Below are positions 27,519 to 35,802 of a DNA stretch of 64,000 nt, piece after piece. Numbering within the stretch: the first letter of the stretch is position 1; each line of letters opens with the position of its first letter. The stretch is from Deltaproteobacteria bacterium. GTDB taxonomy: Bacteria > Myxococcota_A > UBA9042 > PHBI01. The DNA lies in assembly GCA_020632715.1 (NCBI GenBank), contig JACKFA010000002.1, positions 548,501 through 612,500 on the forward strand, in the 5' to 3' direction. The notes below the pieces were generated by a model. It saw nothing but the letters and a program-made list of their open reading frames with translations. It did no database searches and was not told where the DNA came from. A program made the translations under genes and the position numbers.

Positions 27519-27926
27519 TCAGCCGCGCTCGTCCTTCGCCATCGAGGCGTGGCGGTGCACCATGCGCCAGCCGCCCTCCTCGCGGCGGAAGACCTCGGTC
27601 ACGCGGAGCCGCATCGGGACGCGCTTCTTGCCGTCCGCGAGCACGACCTCCGCGACCTGATAGCCGGTCCAGAAGGCGAGGTCGCCCGAGGCGCCGTGGT
27701 CCTTGATCTCGAAGCGCGTGGCCCCGCCCGGCGCGAAGCTCGCGGCGCCCTCGCGGTTGCCCGCGTCGATCGCCGCGGCGCCCTCGGTGAAGCCGCCCCC
27801 CGGGTCGAAGAAGGTCGCGGTGCCGGTCTCGGTCGAGAGCGCGACGACCGGCTCGGCGTCGCCGGTCACGAAGGCGCGCGCGGCGGCCTCGCGGCGCGCC
27901 ATGAAGGTCTCGAACTTCTCGCTCAT
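27519..27926 (-). CDS. SnoaL-like / DUF4440 family protein
   Basis: A 135-residue protein of the NTF2-like fold: an N-terminal helix with MARREAAARAFVTGDAEPV, central strands FWTGYQVAEVVLADGKKRVPMRLRVTEVF, and the C-terminal WRMVHRHAS that is a hallmark of this group. Such proteins often bind small substrates or act as isomerases; nothing here names the ligand. It is 92 bases after the OmpA porin gene on the same strand. Confidence 0.8.
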   Translation of the reverse strand: MSEKFETFMARREAAARAFVTGDAEPVVALSTETGTATFFDPGGGFTEGAAAIDAGNREGAASFAPGGATRFEIKDHGASGDLAFWTGYQVAEVVLADGKKRVPMRLRVTEVFRREEGGWRMVHRHASMAKDERG

Positions 27927-28047
27927 GTCGGGGTCGCTCCGAGGGTGGCTGGTCTCGATGCAGGGCAGCCCGCCCGCGCGCCGGGAGCGGTCCTCGGCGC
28001 GGGGGCGGGCTCGGCGCGCGGGCGGCTGGGCCGCCGCGCCGCGACGA

Positions 28048-29103
28048 CTACAGCTTGCGCTGGATGGTGAACTCGACGCGGCGGTTCGCCTGGTACTCCT
28101 CGGGCGTCGTCGCGTCCGGGATGGCCGGGCGGTACTCGCCGTAGGCGACCGTGTCGATCTTGTCCCGCGGGATGCCGCGCGAGACGAGGTAGGCGGCGAC
28201 GGCGTCGGCGCGGCGCTGGCTGAGCTCGACGTTGTAGTCGGCGGGGCCGCGCTCGTCGGCGTGACCGGCCACGATCAGGGCCGCCCACTTGTCGCCGTCC
28301 TCCTCCCAGTACTCGACGATCTCGTCGAGGCGCGCCTTGCCCTCCTCGCGGAGCTCGGACTTGTTGTAGTCGAAGAAGACGGTCTCATCGACGCTGAAGT
28401 TGTCCGGGCGCTTCGGGCGGACGGGCTCCGTCGGCGGCGGCGTCACGACGACCGGCGGCTCGGGCTCGGGCTCGGGCTCCGCGGCGGGCTTCCGCGAGTC
28501 GAAGAAGCCGATCGAGACGCCGAACTGCATCACGATGAGGTCCTCGCCGCCGAGCCCGGTGCCCTCGTCCTCGGCGCGGAGGATGTGCGTGACGCCGATG
28601 TACGGCCCGACGTCGATCGTGCCCGACTGGACGTGGTAGCCCATGCTCGCCTCGAAGGCGGGCTGGACGTCGACGCCGTCGCCGAGGAGGTCGTCCATCA
28701 TGCCGACGCCGGCGCCGATCTCGACCCAGAACCCGTCGCCGCGGCTGTAGCCGTGGTTGCCGAGCGGGCGGAGACGGATGGCGGCCGTCAGGAGCCCGTA
28801 GCCGAGGTTGTCGGTCCCGAAGCCGTCGTCGCCACCGAGCATGCCCGCGTGGAGCCGCGCGCCCATCGACCACATGCCCTTCGGCGCCCAGTAGGCGCCG
28901 AGGCCGCCGTAGAAGCCGATGTTGTAGGCGCTGTCGAACGGGTCGCTCACCGGGAAGGCGAGCGCGCCGTCGAGCGTGAGGAGGAACTCCCCGTCGTCGG
29001 CGGCGCGCGCCTCCTGTGGCGCGGAGAGGGCGGCCGTGCCGATGGCCGCGGCGGCGACGATGAAGAGGGCGCGGGTCGAAGCGCGAAGCTCGCGTAGCGT
29101 CAT
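28048..29103 (-). CDS. Outer-membrane beta-barrel with OmpA peptidoglycan-binding domain
   Basis: A 351-residue protein. Signal peptide ends with EARAADD. Residues ~30-200 form a small barrel (alternating aromatic/Gly strands such as YGLLTAAIRLRPLG and FWVEIGAGVGMM). A Pro/Glu linker precedes the OmpA domain (~245-350): VFFDYNKSELREEGKARLDEI, VAGHADERGPADYNVELSQRRADAV and GEYRPAIPD then NRRVEFTIQ. AAGGAA lies 6 bases ahead of the ATG, supporting this start. Confidence 0.9.
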   Translation of the reverse strand: MTLRELRASTRALFIVAAAAIGTAALSAPQEARAADDGEFLLTLDGALAFPVSDPFDSAYNIGFYGGLGAYWAPKGMWSMGARLHAGMLGGDDGFGTDNLGYGLLTAAIRLRPLGNHGYSRGDGFWVEIGAGVGMMDDLLGDGVDVQPAFEASMGYHVQSGTIDVGPYIGVTHILRAEDEGTGLGGEDLIVMQFGVSIGFFDSRKPAAEPEPEPEPPVVVTPPPTEPVRPKRPDNFSVDETVFFDYNKSELREEGKARLDEIVEYWEEDGDKWAALIVAGHADERGPADYNVELSQRRADAVAAYLVSRGIPRDKIDTVAYGEYRPAIPDATTPEEYQANRRVEFTIQRKL

Positions 29104-29354
29104 GATGTTCCTTTCCTTGGCTCCGGCCGCCTCGCGCGTTCGTGCGCCGCGGCCACGGGACCTCCCCGGGCAGGGCAACGCGCGTGCCAGCGGCGGAGAG
29201 CGGCCATCCGGGCGGCCGCCGAGCCGCTGTGGGGCAGATTGACCCGATCGCGAGCGCGACAAATCGTCCCAGGCCCGAGCGGGCGCGGGAGCCTACGCCC
29301 CGGCTCGCCCCGACGCCCCGCGGCGTCACCGCGGCGAGATCGCGTCGGGACCGG

Positions 29355-30569
29355 TCAGTGCTTGCAGGCCCAGACGACGCGCACGGTCGCGCCGGGGGCG
29401 GACGCTGCCTCGCAGGCCGCGCCGTACAGCTGGAGCACCGTGCCGCCGATGAGGTCCCAGCCGTCGACGTGGGTCGCGTCCCGCGCGACCACGGCCCCGG
29501 CGACCTCGACCTGCGCGCCGGAGGCCCCCGCCGGCGGGTGCACCGTGGCGCTGCAGCTCGCGATGCTCCCCGCGATGGACGTGAGCGCGGCGGCGAGGGC
29601 GTCCCCGTCGGCGGCCTCGTAGTAGCGCGTCGTGCCCGGGAGCGCCGTGCCGCCGTCGACCGCGATGGCGTTCAGCGTGGCGGCGCCGGCCTCCGAGCCG
29701 GGCAGGCCGATGACGTACGTGCGGATCCCGCTGCTCGCGAGCCCGGAGACGGTGTCCGAGAGCTCGTGGTCGATGCAGGCGTCCTCGTTCGAGCACTGGT
29801 TGCAGCTGCCGCCCGAGCAGCCGCCGTCCGTCCAGGCCGTACAGCTCGCGCAGCTCGACGCGCAGGTCGGCTGCCCGTCGGTCGTGAGCACGATGGCCCG
29901 CGGGGCGCTCGCGTCCAGCGCGGCGAGGATCTGCCCAGCGGCGACGACGGCGCCACCCGTGGGCGTGCCGCGCATGAGCTGCGAGCCGTTCAGCGCGCCG
30001 TTGATGGCGTTCGCCTGCCCGAGCCCGACGGGGACGTGGGGCGTCGCGGCGAGGGTGCACCCCTGGTCCTCTTGCGGGAACATGAGGAGGCCGAGGCGGA
30101 GCGAGGACTGGAAGCCGCTCACGAGCGTCGCGATGGCGCTCTTCGCCGTCGTCCACTTCGCGCCGTCCATGCTGCGCGAGCGGTCGACCACGAGGAGCAC
30201 GTTCGCGGGCGGCGTCGTGCCGAGCGTCATCGTCTCCTCGCCGCAGCCGGCGACCTCGGTCGCGCCGCCGTCGCCGGCCGCGGGGGGCGCGTCGACGGCG
30301 CCCGGGAGCGTGTCGGCGCCCGCGCTGCCGTCGGCCGCGCCCGGGAGCGCGTCGGCGCCCGCGGCGACGGCCGTGTCCGGGTCCGAGCCGCCGTTGCCGC
30401 CGAAGATCGGCGACTGCTCGCTCGCGTCGGCCTCGCGCACGACGAAGTGGGCGCCGCCCTCCTCCTCGCTCGCGCACGCCGCGACCGCGGCGGCGAGAGC
30501 GATGACGACCAGAGACGCGCGCGCGCCGAGGCGACGCCGACGCGCGGCGGGGGGCGTGAGCAGGACCAT
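29355..30569 (-). CDS. Von Willebrand factor A domain lipoprotein
   Basis: A 404-residue protein. The signal region ends in AAACAS, a probable lipobox. An Asp/Ala/Pro linker precedes the VWA domain (~residues 125-330) with the metal site DRSRSMDG (DxSxS), the TPTGG threonine and IVLTTDGQP. A Cys-rich insert (CASSCASCTAW, CSGGSCNQC) sits inside the VWA domain. The C-terminal part has Cys pairs and ends WACKH. Probably a cell-surface adhesion or metal-binding protein of a type common in Myxococcota. No operon partner. Confidence 0.82.
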   Translation of the reverse strand: MVLLTPPAARRRRLGARASLVVIALAAAVAACASEEEGGAHFVVREADASEQSPIFGGNGGSDPDTAVAAGADALPGAADGSAGADTLPGAVDAPPAAGDGGATEVAGCGEETMTLGTTPPANVLLVVDRSRSMDGAKWTTAKSAIATLVSGFQSSLRLGLLMFPQEDQGCTLAATPHVPVGLGQANAINGALNGSQLMRGTPTGGAVVAAGQILAALDASAPRAIVLTTDGQPTCASSCASCTAWTDGGCSGGSCNQCSNEDACIDHELSDTVSGLASSGIRTYVIGLPGSEAGAATLNAIAVDGGTALPGTTRYYEAADGDALAAALTSIAGSIASCSATVHPPAGASGAQVEVAGAVVARDATHVDGWDLIGGTVLQLYGAACEAASAPGATVRVVWACKH

Positions 30570-30717
30570 CGGGGGACTCCTCGCGAGCGGGCGCCGCGTA
30601 GGTCTCCGCGATCCCTCGGAGAGCCCGCGTACCCGACTCGAGGTAGCGCCGCGCTCGGCCTCGCGTCAAGCGGCTTCGCGCGCGATACAATGCGATACGG
30701 AGACCGCTCGGTCGCGA

Positions 30718-32475
30718 CTACGCCGGGCGCGACTCGCCGAGGACGAAGGGGAGGTACTCGGGCTGCCAGAAGTGGCGGCGCACGTAGCCCTCGAGATCGT
30801 CGAGCGCGCCGGCCGCGACCCAGCGCTCGGGGAGCGTCGCGAGCCCCTCCGCGAGCGCGACCTCGAGGACGGCGACGGCGACGCGTACGCTCACCTCGGC
30901 GAGATCGGCGACCGGCGGGTAGACGAGCCCGTCCGGCACGTACTTCTCGGCCGTGTAGGCCGCGAGGGCCTCGGCGGCGGCGTGCACCATGCCGTTCGAG
31001 ATCGTGCGGACGTAGCCGAGGATGGCGCCGAGCCCGAGCCCCGGGAAGATGAAGGCGTTGTTGCCCTGCCCGATGACGTGGCGCGTCTCGCCGCGGACGA
31101 CCGGGTCGAACGGGCTCCCGGTCGCGACGATGGCGCGCCCCTCGGTCCAGTCGAGGACCTCCTCGGGGATGGCCTCGCAGCTCGACGTCGGGTTCGAGAG
31201 CGGGAAGACGACGGGGCGGTCCGTGTTCGCGGCGGCGGCGCGGACGACGTCCTCGGTGAAGGCGCCCGGCTGGCCCGAGAGCCCGAGGAGGACCGTGGCC
31301 CTGGCCTCGCGGACGGTCTCGAGCAGGTCCGGCACGGGGCCCGCGCAGGACCAGCCGGCGATGGCGGCGGCGGGCTGCACGAAGCGCGCCTTGTAGCCCG
31401 TGATGCCGCGCCCCTCGACCATGAGCCCGCCCGAGTCGAGGACGAAGATGCGCGCGGTCGCCTCGTCGCGCGTGAGCCCCTCGCGCTCGAGCCCCTGGCG
31501 GATGGCCCAGGCGACGCCCACGCCGCCGGCGCCCGCGCCGTGAACGACGAAGCGCTGGTCGGCGAGGCGCTCGCCCTTCAGGCGGCACGCGCTCATGACG
31601 CCGGCGAGGGCGACGGCGCCGGTGCCCTGGATGTCGTCGTTGAACGAGGGGTGGCGGGCGCGGTAGCGGTCGAGCACCTCGAAGGCGACGTCCTTCGCGA
31701 GGTCCTCCCACTGGATGACCGCTTGCGGCCAGTGCTTCTCGACCATGGCGACGAAGCGGTCGACGAAGTCGAGGTAGGCCTCGCCGCGGAGGCGCTCCTG
31801 GCGGACGCCGAGGTAGTCGGGGTCGTCGCGGAGGTCGGCGCGGCCGGTGCCGACGTCGAGCGAGACGGGGAGGGTGTGGAACGGGGAGACGCCGCCGCCG
31901 ACCGTGTAGAGGGCGAGCTTGCCGATGGGGATGGCGAGGCCGCCGTAGCCCTGGTCACCGATGCCGAGGATGGCGGAGCTGTCGGTCACGACGATCATCC
32001 GCACGTCCTCCATGGGGTAGGCGCGGGCGACGTCGTCGGTGCGGTCGATGTTCTGCGGGGAGAGCGAGATCCCGCGCGGGTACTGGTAGAGCGCGTGGAA
32101 CTTCTGCACGGCCTCGCCGACGGTCGGCGTGTAGACGACCGGCAGCATCTCCTCGAGGTGCTCGGCGAGGAGCGCGTAGAAGAGGATCTCGTGGCGCTCC
32201 TGGAGGGCGCGCAGGAACTCGTAGCGCGCGATGGGGGTCGCGCGCGCGAGGTAGCCCTTGTAGACGCGGGCGACCTGCTGCGCGAGCGTGTTCACGGCCG
32301 AGGGGAGGAGCCCGTCGAGGCCGAGCTCGGCGCGCTCCGCGAGGGTGAACGCGGTGCCCTTGTTCGTGAGCACGAGCCGGAGGAGCGCGATGCCCTTCAG
32401 GTAGACCACCATCGTCTGGCGGCCGTCGGCGTCCTCGAGGATGTCGAAGTAGGGAGAGATGGGGCGTGTGCGCAC
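30718..32475 (-). CDS. maeA: NAD-dependent malic enzyme
   Basis: A 585-residue enzyme, the length of the large NAD(P) malic enzymes. The malic domain shows YTPTVGEAVQKF and YPRGISLSPQN, the FNDDIQGTGAVALAGV metal/NAD motif, and the Rossmann part VVHGAGAGGVGVAWAIR followed by VLDSGGLMVEGR. It decarboxylates malate to pyruvate. Cofactor choice (NAD vs NADP) is inferred from type. Upstream is a leader with two copies of a 31-bp unit (32494-32556) and a CACGGAGA-type hairpin. Confidence 0.92.
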   Translation of the reverse strand: MRTRPISPYFDILEDADGRQTMVVYLKGIALLRLVLTNKGTAFTLAERAELGLDGLLPSAVNTLAQQVARVYKGYLARATPIARYEFLRALQERHEILFYALLAEHLEEMLPVVYTPTVGEAVQKFHALYQYPRGISLSPQNIDRTDDVARAYPMEDVRMIVVTDSSAILGIGDQGYGGLAIPIGKLALYTVGGGVSPFHTLPVSLDVGTGRADLRDDPDYLGVRQERLRGEAYLDFVDRFVAMVEKHWPQAVIQWEDLAKDVAFEVLDRYRARHPSFNDDIQGTGAVALAGVMSACRLKGERLADQRFVVHGAGAGGVGVAWAIRQGLEREGLTRDEATARIFVLDSGGLMVEGRGITGYKARFVQPAAAIAGWSCAGPVPDLLETVREARATVLLGLSGQPGAFTEDVVRAAAANTDRPVVFPLSNPTSSCEAIPEEVLDWTEGRAIVATGSPFDPVVRGETRHVIGQGNNAFIFPGLGLGAILGYVRTISNGMVHAAAEALAAYTAEKYVPDGLVYPPVADLAEVSVRVAVAVLEVALAEGLATLPERWVAAGALDDLEGYVRRHFWQPEYLPFVLGESRPA

Positions 32476-32493
32476 GGGTTCCCGCTGGCTGCT

Positions 32494-32556
32494 GGTGTGT
32501 CCGACCGGTCAGGTCGGTAACCACGGTGTGTCCGAACCGGTCAGGTCGGTAACCAC
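32494..32556. repeat. 31-bp tandem duplication in the malic enzyme leader
   Basis: GGTGTGTCCGACCGGTCAGG and the following bases of a 31-bp unit are repeated once (second copy has one extra A). Each unit contains CCGACC and GGTCGG arms around GGTCA, a small hairpin. It is 18 bases ahead of the malic enzyme start, on the transcript's 5' side, so an operator or leader function is possible. Confidence 0.7.
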
Positions 32557-32644
32557 GGAGACACGGAGACACGGAGGGGGCACGGAGGGCGTGTCATACC
32601 TCTGAACCCTCCGTGCTCCTCCGTGTCCTCCGTGTCTCCGTGGT
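32552..32644. repeat. CACGGAGA-type inverted-repeat element, copy 3
   Basis: Left arm 32552-32577 (ACCACGGAGACACGGAGA, then more of the unit) pairs with 32607-32644. It is a variant of copies 1 and 2 with GGAGACAC in place of GGAGGCAC. It sits between the malic enzyme and leuB genes. Confidence 0.75.
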
Positions 32645-32698
32645 AAAAAAAAGCATGGAATATCGATGCTTATGTCGGTGGCCGCGGCGACGCTGGTG

Positions 32699-33760
32699 TC
32701 AGCCCAGCTGCGCGAGCACCAGGTCCGTCACGGCGCTCGTGCCGAGCTCGCCGCCGAGGTCGACCGTGCGGGCGCCGTTCGCGATGACCGCGTCCACGGC
32801 GCGCTCGATGGCGGCCGCCGCCTCCTCCTGGTGGAGGCTGTGGCGGAGCAGCATCGCCGCCGAGAGGATGGCGCCGATGGGGTTCGCGATGCCCTTCCCG
32901 GCGATGTCCGGGGCCGAGCCGTGCACCGGCTCGTAGAGCCCGGGGCCGGCCGCGCCGAGCGACGCGCTCGGGAGGAGCCCGAGCGACCCCGGGAAGACCG
33001 CGGCCTCGTCGGAGAGGATGTCGCCGAACATGTTCTCGGCGACGATCACGTCGAAGTCCTGCGGGTGCGTCACGAGCCGCATCGCGGTCGAGTCGACCAG
33101 CCGATGCTCCACGACGACGCCCGGGTGCTCCGTCGCGACCTCGTCGACGACCTTCCGCCAGAGCCGCGACGACATCAGCACGTTCGCCTTGTCGACGCTC
33201 GTGACCTTGTTGCGGCGCTTCCCGGCCAGCTCGAAGGCGATGCGCGCGATGCGGCGGATCTCGTGCTCGGCGTACTCGAGCGTGTCCACGCCGCGCCGCC
33301 CGGTGGGCGTGTCCTCGATGAACTTCGGCTGCCCGAAGTAGATCCCGCCCGTGAGCTCGCGCACGAAGACGAGGTCGACCCCCGCGAGGCGCTCGCTCTT
33401 GAGCGGCGAGACCGCGGCGAGCTCGGGGTACGCCTTCACCGGGCGCAGGTTCGCGAAGAGCTCGAGCCCGCGGCGGAGCCCGAGGAGCCCGGCCTCGGGG
33501 CGCACCTTGGCCGTCGGGCCCTCCCACTTCGGGCCGCCGACGGCGCCGAGGAGCACGGCGTCCGCGGACTCGCAGGCGGCGACTGTCTCGGCGGGCAGGG
33601 GGTCGCCGACCTCGTCGATGGCGTGGCCGCCGACGAGCTGCGGGTCGAGGGTGATGGCGACATCGAACTTGCGCGCGGCGGCGACGAGCACCTGGCGCGC
33701 GGCCTCCGTCACCTCGGCGCCGATACCGTCGCCTGGGAGGAGAACGACTCGTGCGGTCAT
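32699..33760 (-). CDS. leuB: 3-isopropylmalate dehydrogenase
   Basis: A 353-residue protein with the family signatures: LLPGDGIGAEVTEAA, the GAVGGPKW substrate loop, the RPVKAYP and LTGGIYFG segments, VLMSSRLWRK, the NMFGDILSDEAAVFPGSLGLLPSAS motif and the GSAPDIAGKGIANPIGAILSAAMLL stretch. It catalyses the oxidative decarboxylation step of leucine synthesis. It follows leuD by 30 bases; order is leuA-leuC-leuD-leuB. Confidence 0.95.
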   Translation of the reverse strand: MTARVVLLPGDGIGAEVTEAARQVLVAAARKFDVAITLDPQLVGGHAIDEVGDPLPAETVAACESADAVLLGAVGGPKWEGPTAKVRPEAGLLGLRRGLELFANLRPVKAYPELAAVSPLKSERLAGVDLVFVRELTGGIYFGQPKFIEDTPTGRRGVDTLEYAEHEIRRIARIAFELAGKRRNKVTSVDKANVLMSSRLWRKVVDEVATEHPGVVVEHRLVDSTAMRLVTHPQDFDVIVAENMFGDILSDEAAVFPGSLGLLPSASLGAAGPGLYEPVHGSAPDIAGKGIANPIGAILSAAMLLRHSLHQEEAAAAIERAVDAVIANGARTVDLGGELGTSAVTDLVLAQLG

Positions 33761-33790
33761 GTCAGGGAGCCTTATGGGGTCTGTGCTGCT

Positions 33791-34378
33791 TCAGGGATGC
33801 TTTGCTTCGAAAGCGGTGATCTGCGGGTCGTGGGCGAGCAGGTAGCCGAGCTCGTCGAGGCCCGTGAGGAGGCAGTGGTGGACGAAGTCGTCGAGGGGGA
33901 AGGCCGCGCGCTCGCCCGACGGCAGGACGAGCTCGCGCGCGGGCAGGTCGACCTCGAGCTCGGCCGCCGGGTCGGCCTCGAGCGCGGCCACGACGCGCGC
34001 GTGGACCGCCGGCGGGACGATGACCGGGAGGAGCCCGTTCTTGTGGGCGTTGTTCCGGAAGATGTCGGCGAAGCTCGTCGCGACGATGGCGCGGAAGCCC
34101 CACCCGACGAGCGCCCACGGGGCGTGCTCGCGCGAGCTCCCGCAGCCGAAGTTGTCGCCCGCGACGAGGATCCGCGCGTCGCGCGCGCCCGGCTGGTTCA
34201 GCGCGAACGCCGGGTCCTTCCGCCAGTCGCAGAAGAGCACCTCGCCGAGCCCGGCCTTGTCGGTGCTCTTGAGGAAGCGGGCCGGGGTGATCTGGTCCGT
34301 GTCGATGTTGTCGAGGAGCACCCGCACCGCGCGCGAGCGCAGCGGCACCGGGTAGCCGCTCGGGTTCTCCGCGCTCAT
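33791..34378 (-). CDS. leuD: 3-isopropylmalate dehydratase small subunit
   Basis: A 195-residue protein with DNIDTDQITPARFLK, GDNFGCGSSREHAPWAL and FADIFRNNAHKNGLLPV, all marks of the swivel domain. The partner LeuC is directly upstream; start ATG overlaps its stop (ATGA). Confidence 0.95.
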   Translation of the reverse strand: MSAENPSGYPVPLRSRAVRVLLDNIDTDQITPARFLKSTDKAGLGEVLFCDWRKDPAFALNQPGARDARILVAGDNFGCGSSREHAPWALVGWGFRAIVATSFADIFRNNAHKNGLLPVIVPPAVHARVVAALEADPAAELEVDLPARELVLPSGERAAFPLDDFVHHCLLTGLDELGYLLAHDPQITAFEAKHP

Positions 34379-35802
34379 CGCGCACCTCCCGCGTCGAGGA
34401 GGGGCCGCGGATCGGCCACGGCGCCCGCGACCGCGCTCGCGGCGGCCGTCGCCGGCGACGCGAGGAACGTGCGCGAGCCCGGGCCCTGGCGCCCCTCGAA
34501 GTTCCGGTTCGACGTGCTCACGGCGTAGCGCCCGGGCGCGAGCATGTCGCCGTTCATCGCGATGCACATCGAGCAGCCCGTCTCGCGCCACTCGGCGCCC
34601 GCGGCGAGGAAGGTCTCGTGCAGCCCCTCGGCCTCGGCGTCGCGCTTGACGGCCTCGCTCCCCGGGACGACCAGCATCCGGACGCCGTCCTTGACCTTCC
34701 GCCCGCGGAGGACCGCGGCGGCCTCGCGCAGATCGGAGAGGCGCGCGTTGGTGCAGGACCCCACGAAGACGACGTCGATGGGCTTGCCGAGGAGGGGCTT
34801 GCCCGCCTCGACCTGCATGTAGTCGAGGGCCTTCCCGAGCGCCGTCCGGCTCGCCGCGTCGGGCATCGCGTCCGGCGACGGCACCGCCTCGTCGACCCCC
34901 GCCCCCATGGCCGGGTTCGTGCCGAACGTGACCATCGGCGAGAGCCGCGCCACGTCGACCGTGATCTCGCGGTCGAAGGTCGCCCCGTCGTCCGTCGGGA
35001 GGGCCCGCCAGCGCGCGACGGCCGCGTCCCAGGCGGCGCCCGCCGGCGCGAGCTCGCGCCCCTGCAGGTAGGCGTAGGTCGTGTCGTCGGGGGCGACCAT
35101 CCCGGCGCGCGCGCCCGCCTCGATGCTCATGTTGCAGAGCGTCATCCGCGCCTCCATGGAGAGCCCGCGGACGGCCTCCCCCTGGTACTCGAAGACGCTC
35201 CCCGTGCCGCCGCCGATGCCGACCTGCGCGATGAGGCGGAGCACCATGTCCTTCGCGCCGACCCCCGCCGGGAGGCGCCCCTCGAAGCGCACGCGCGCGG
35301 ACTCGGGGCGGCGCTGGAGGAGGCACTGCGTCGCGAGGACGTGCCCGACCTCGCTCGAGCCGATGCCGAACGCGAGCGCGCCCATGGCGCCGTGCGTCGA
35401 GGTGTGGCTGTCGCCGCAGACGATGGTCATCCCGGGCTGCGAGAGGCCGAGCTCGGGGCCGATGACGTGGACGATGCCGCGCCGCCGGTCGCCGACCGCG
35501 TAGAGGCGCACGCCGTGCTTCCGGCAGTTCGCCTCGAGGGTCGAGAGCGTCTTCGTCACGACCTCCTCGAGCCCCTGCGCGTACGCGCCGGGGTCGGTCG
35601 GCGTGATGTGGTCCATCGTGGCGACGGTGCGCTCGGGGCGGCGCACCATGAGGCCGCGCTCGTCGAGCGCGAGGAACCCCTGCGCCGAGGTGACCTCGTG
35701 CACGAGGTGGAGGTCGACGTAGAGGACCGCGGGGCGGCCGGGCTCCTGGGCGACGACGTGCGCGTCCCAGACCTTGTCGAAGAGGGTGCGGGGCGCGCTC
35801 AC
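34375..35802 (-). CDS. leuC: 3-isopropylmalate dehydratase large subunit
   Basis: A 475-residue aconitase-family subunit. DHITPTD (TMDH), VVCGDSHTSTHGAMGALAFGIGSSEVGHVLATQ, FVGSCTNARLSDLR and the ETGCSMCIAMNGD cluster ligand Cys motif are present. Starts at a GTG overlapping the leuA stop. With LeuD it makes the isomerase with a 4Fe-4S centre. Confidence 0.95.
   Translation of the reverse strand: MSAPRTLFDKVWDAHVVAQEPGRPAVLYVDLHLVHEVTSAQGFLALDERGLMVRRPERTVATMDHITPTDPGAYAQGLEEVVTKTLSTLEANCRKHGVRLYAVGDRRRGIVHVIGPELGLSQPGMTIVCGDSHTSTHGAMGALAFGIGSSEVGHVLATQCLLQRRPESARVRFEGRLPAGVGAKDMVLRLIAQVGIGGGTGSVFEYQGEAVRGLSMEARMTLCNMSIEAGARAGMVAPDDTTYAYLQGRELAPAGAAWDAAVARWRALPTDDGATFDREITVDVARLSPMVTFGTNPAMGAGVDEAVPSPDAMPDAASRTALGKALDYMQVEAGKPLLGKPIDVVFVGSCTNARLSDLREAAAVLRGRKVKDGVRMLVVPGSEAVKRDAEAEGLHETFLAAGAEWRETGCSMCIAMNGDMLAPGRYAVSTSNRNFEGRQGPGSRTFLASPATAAASAVAGAVADPRPLLDAGGAR

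Noticed and set aside
26516..27660. Several 60-200 codon frames in the IS4-like region
   Set aside because: They overlap each other, change frame often, match no family and show no codon bias like neighbouring genes.
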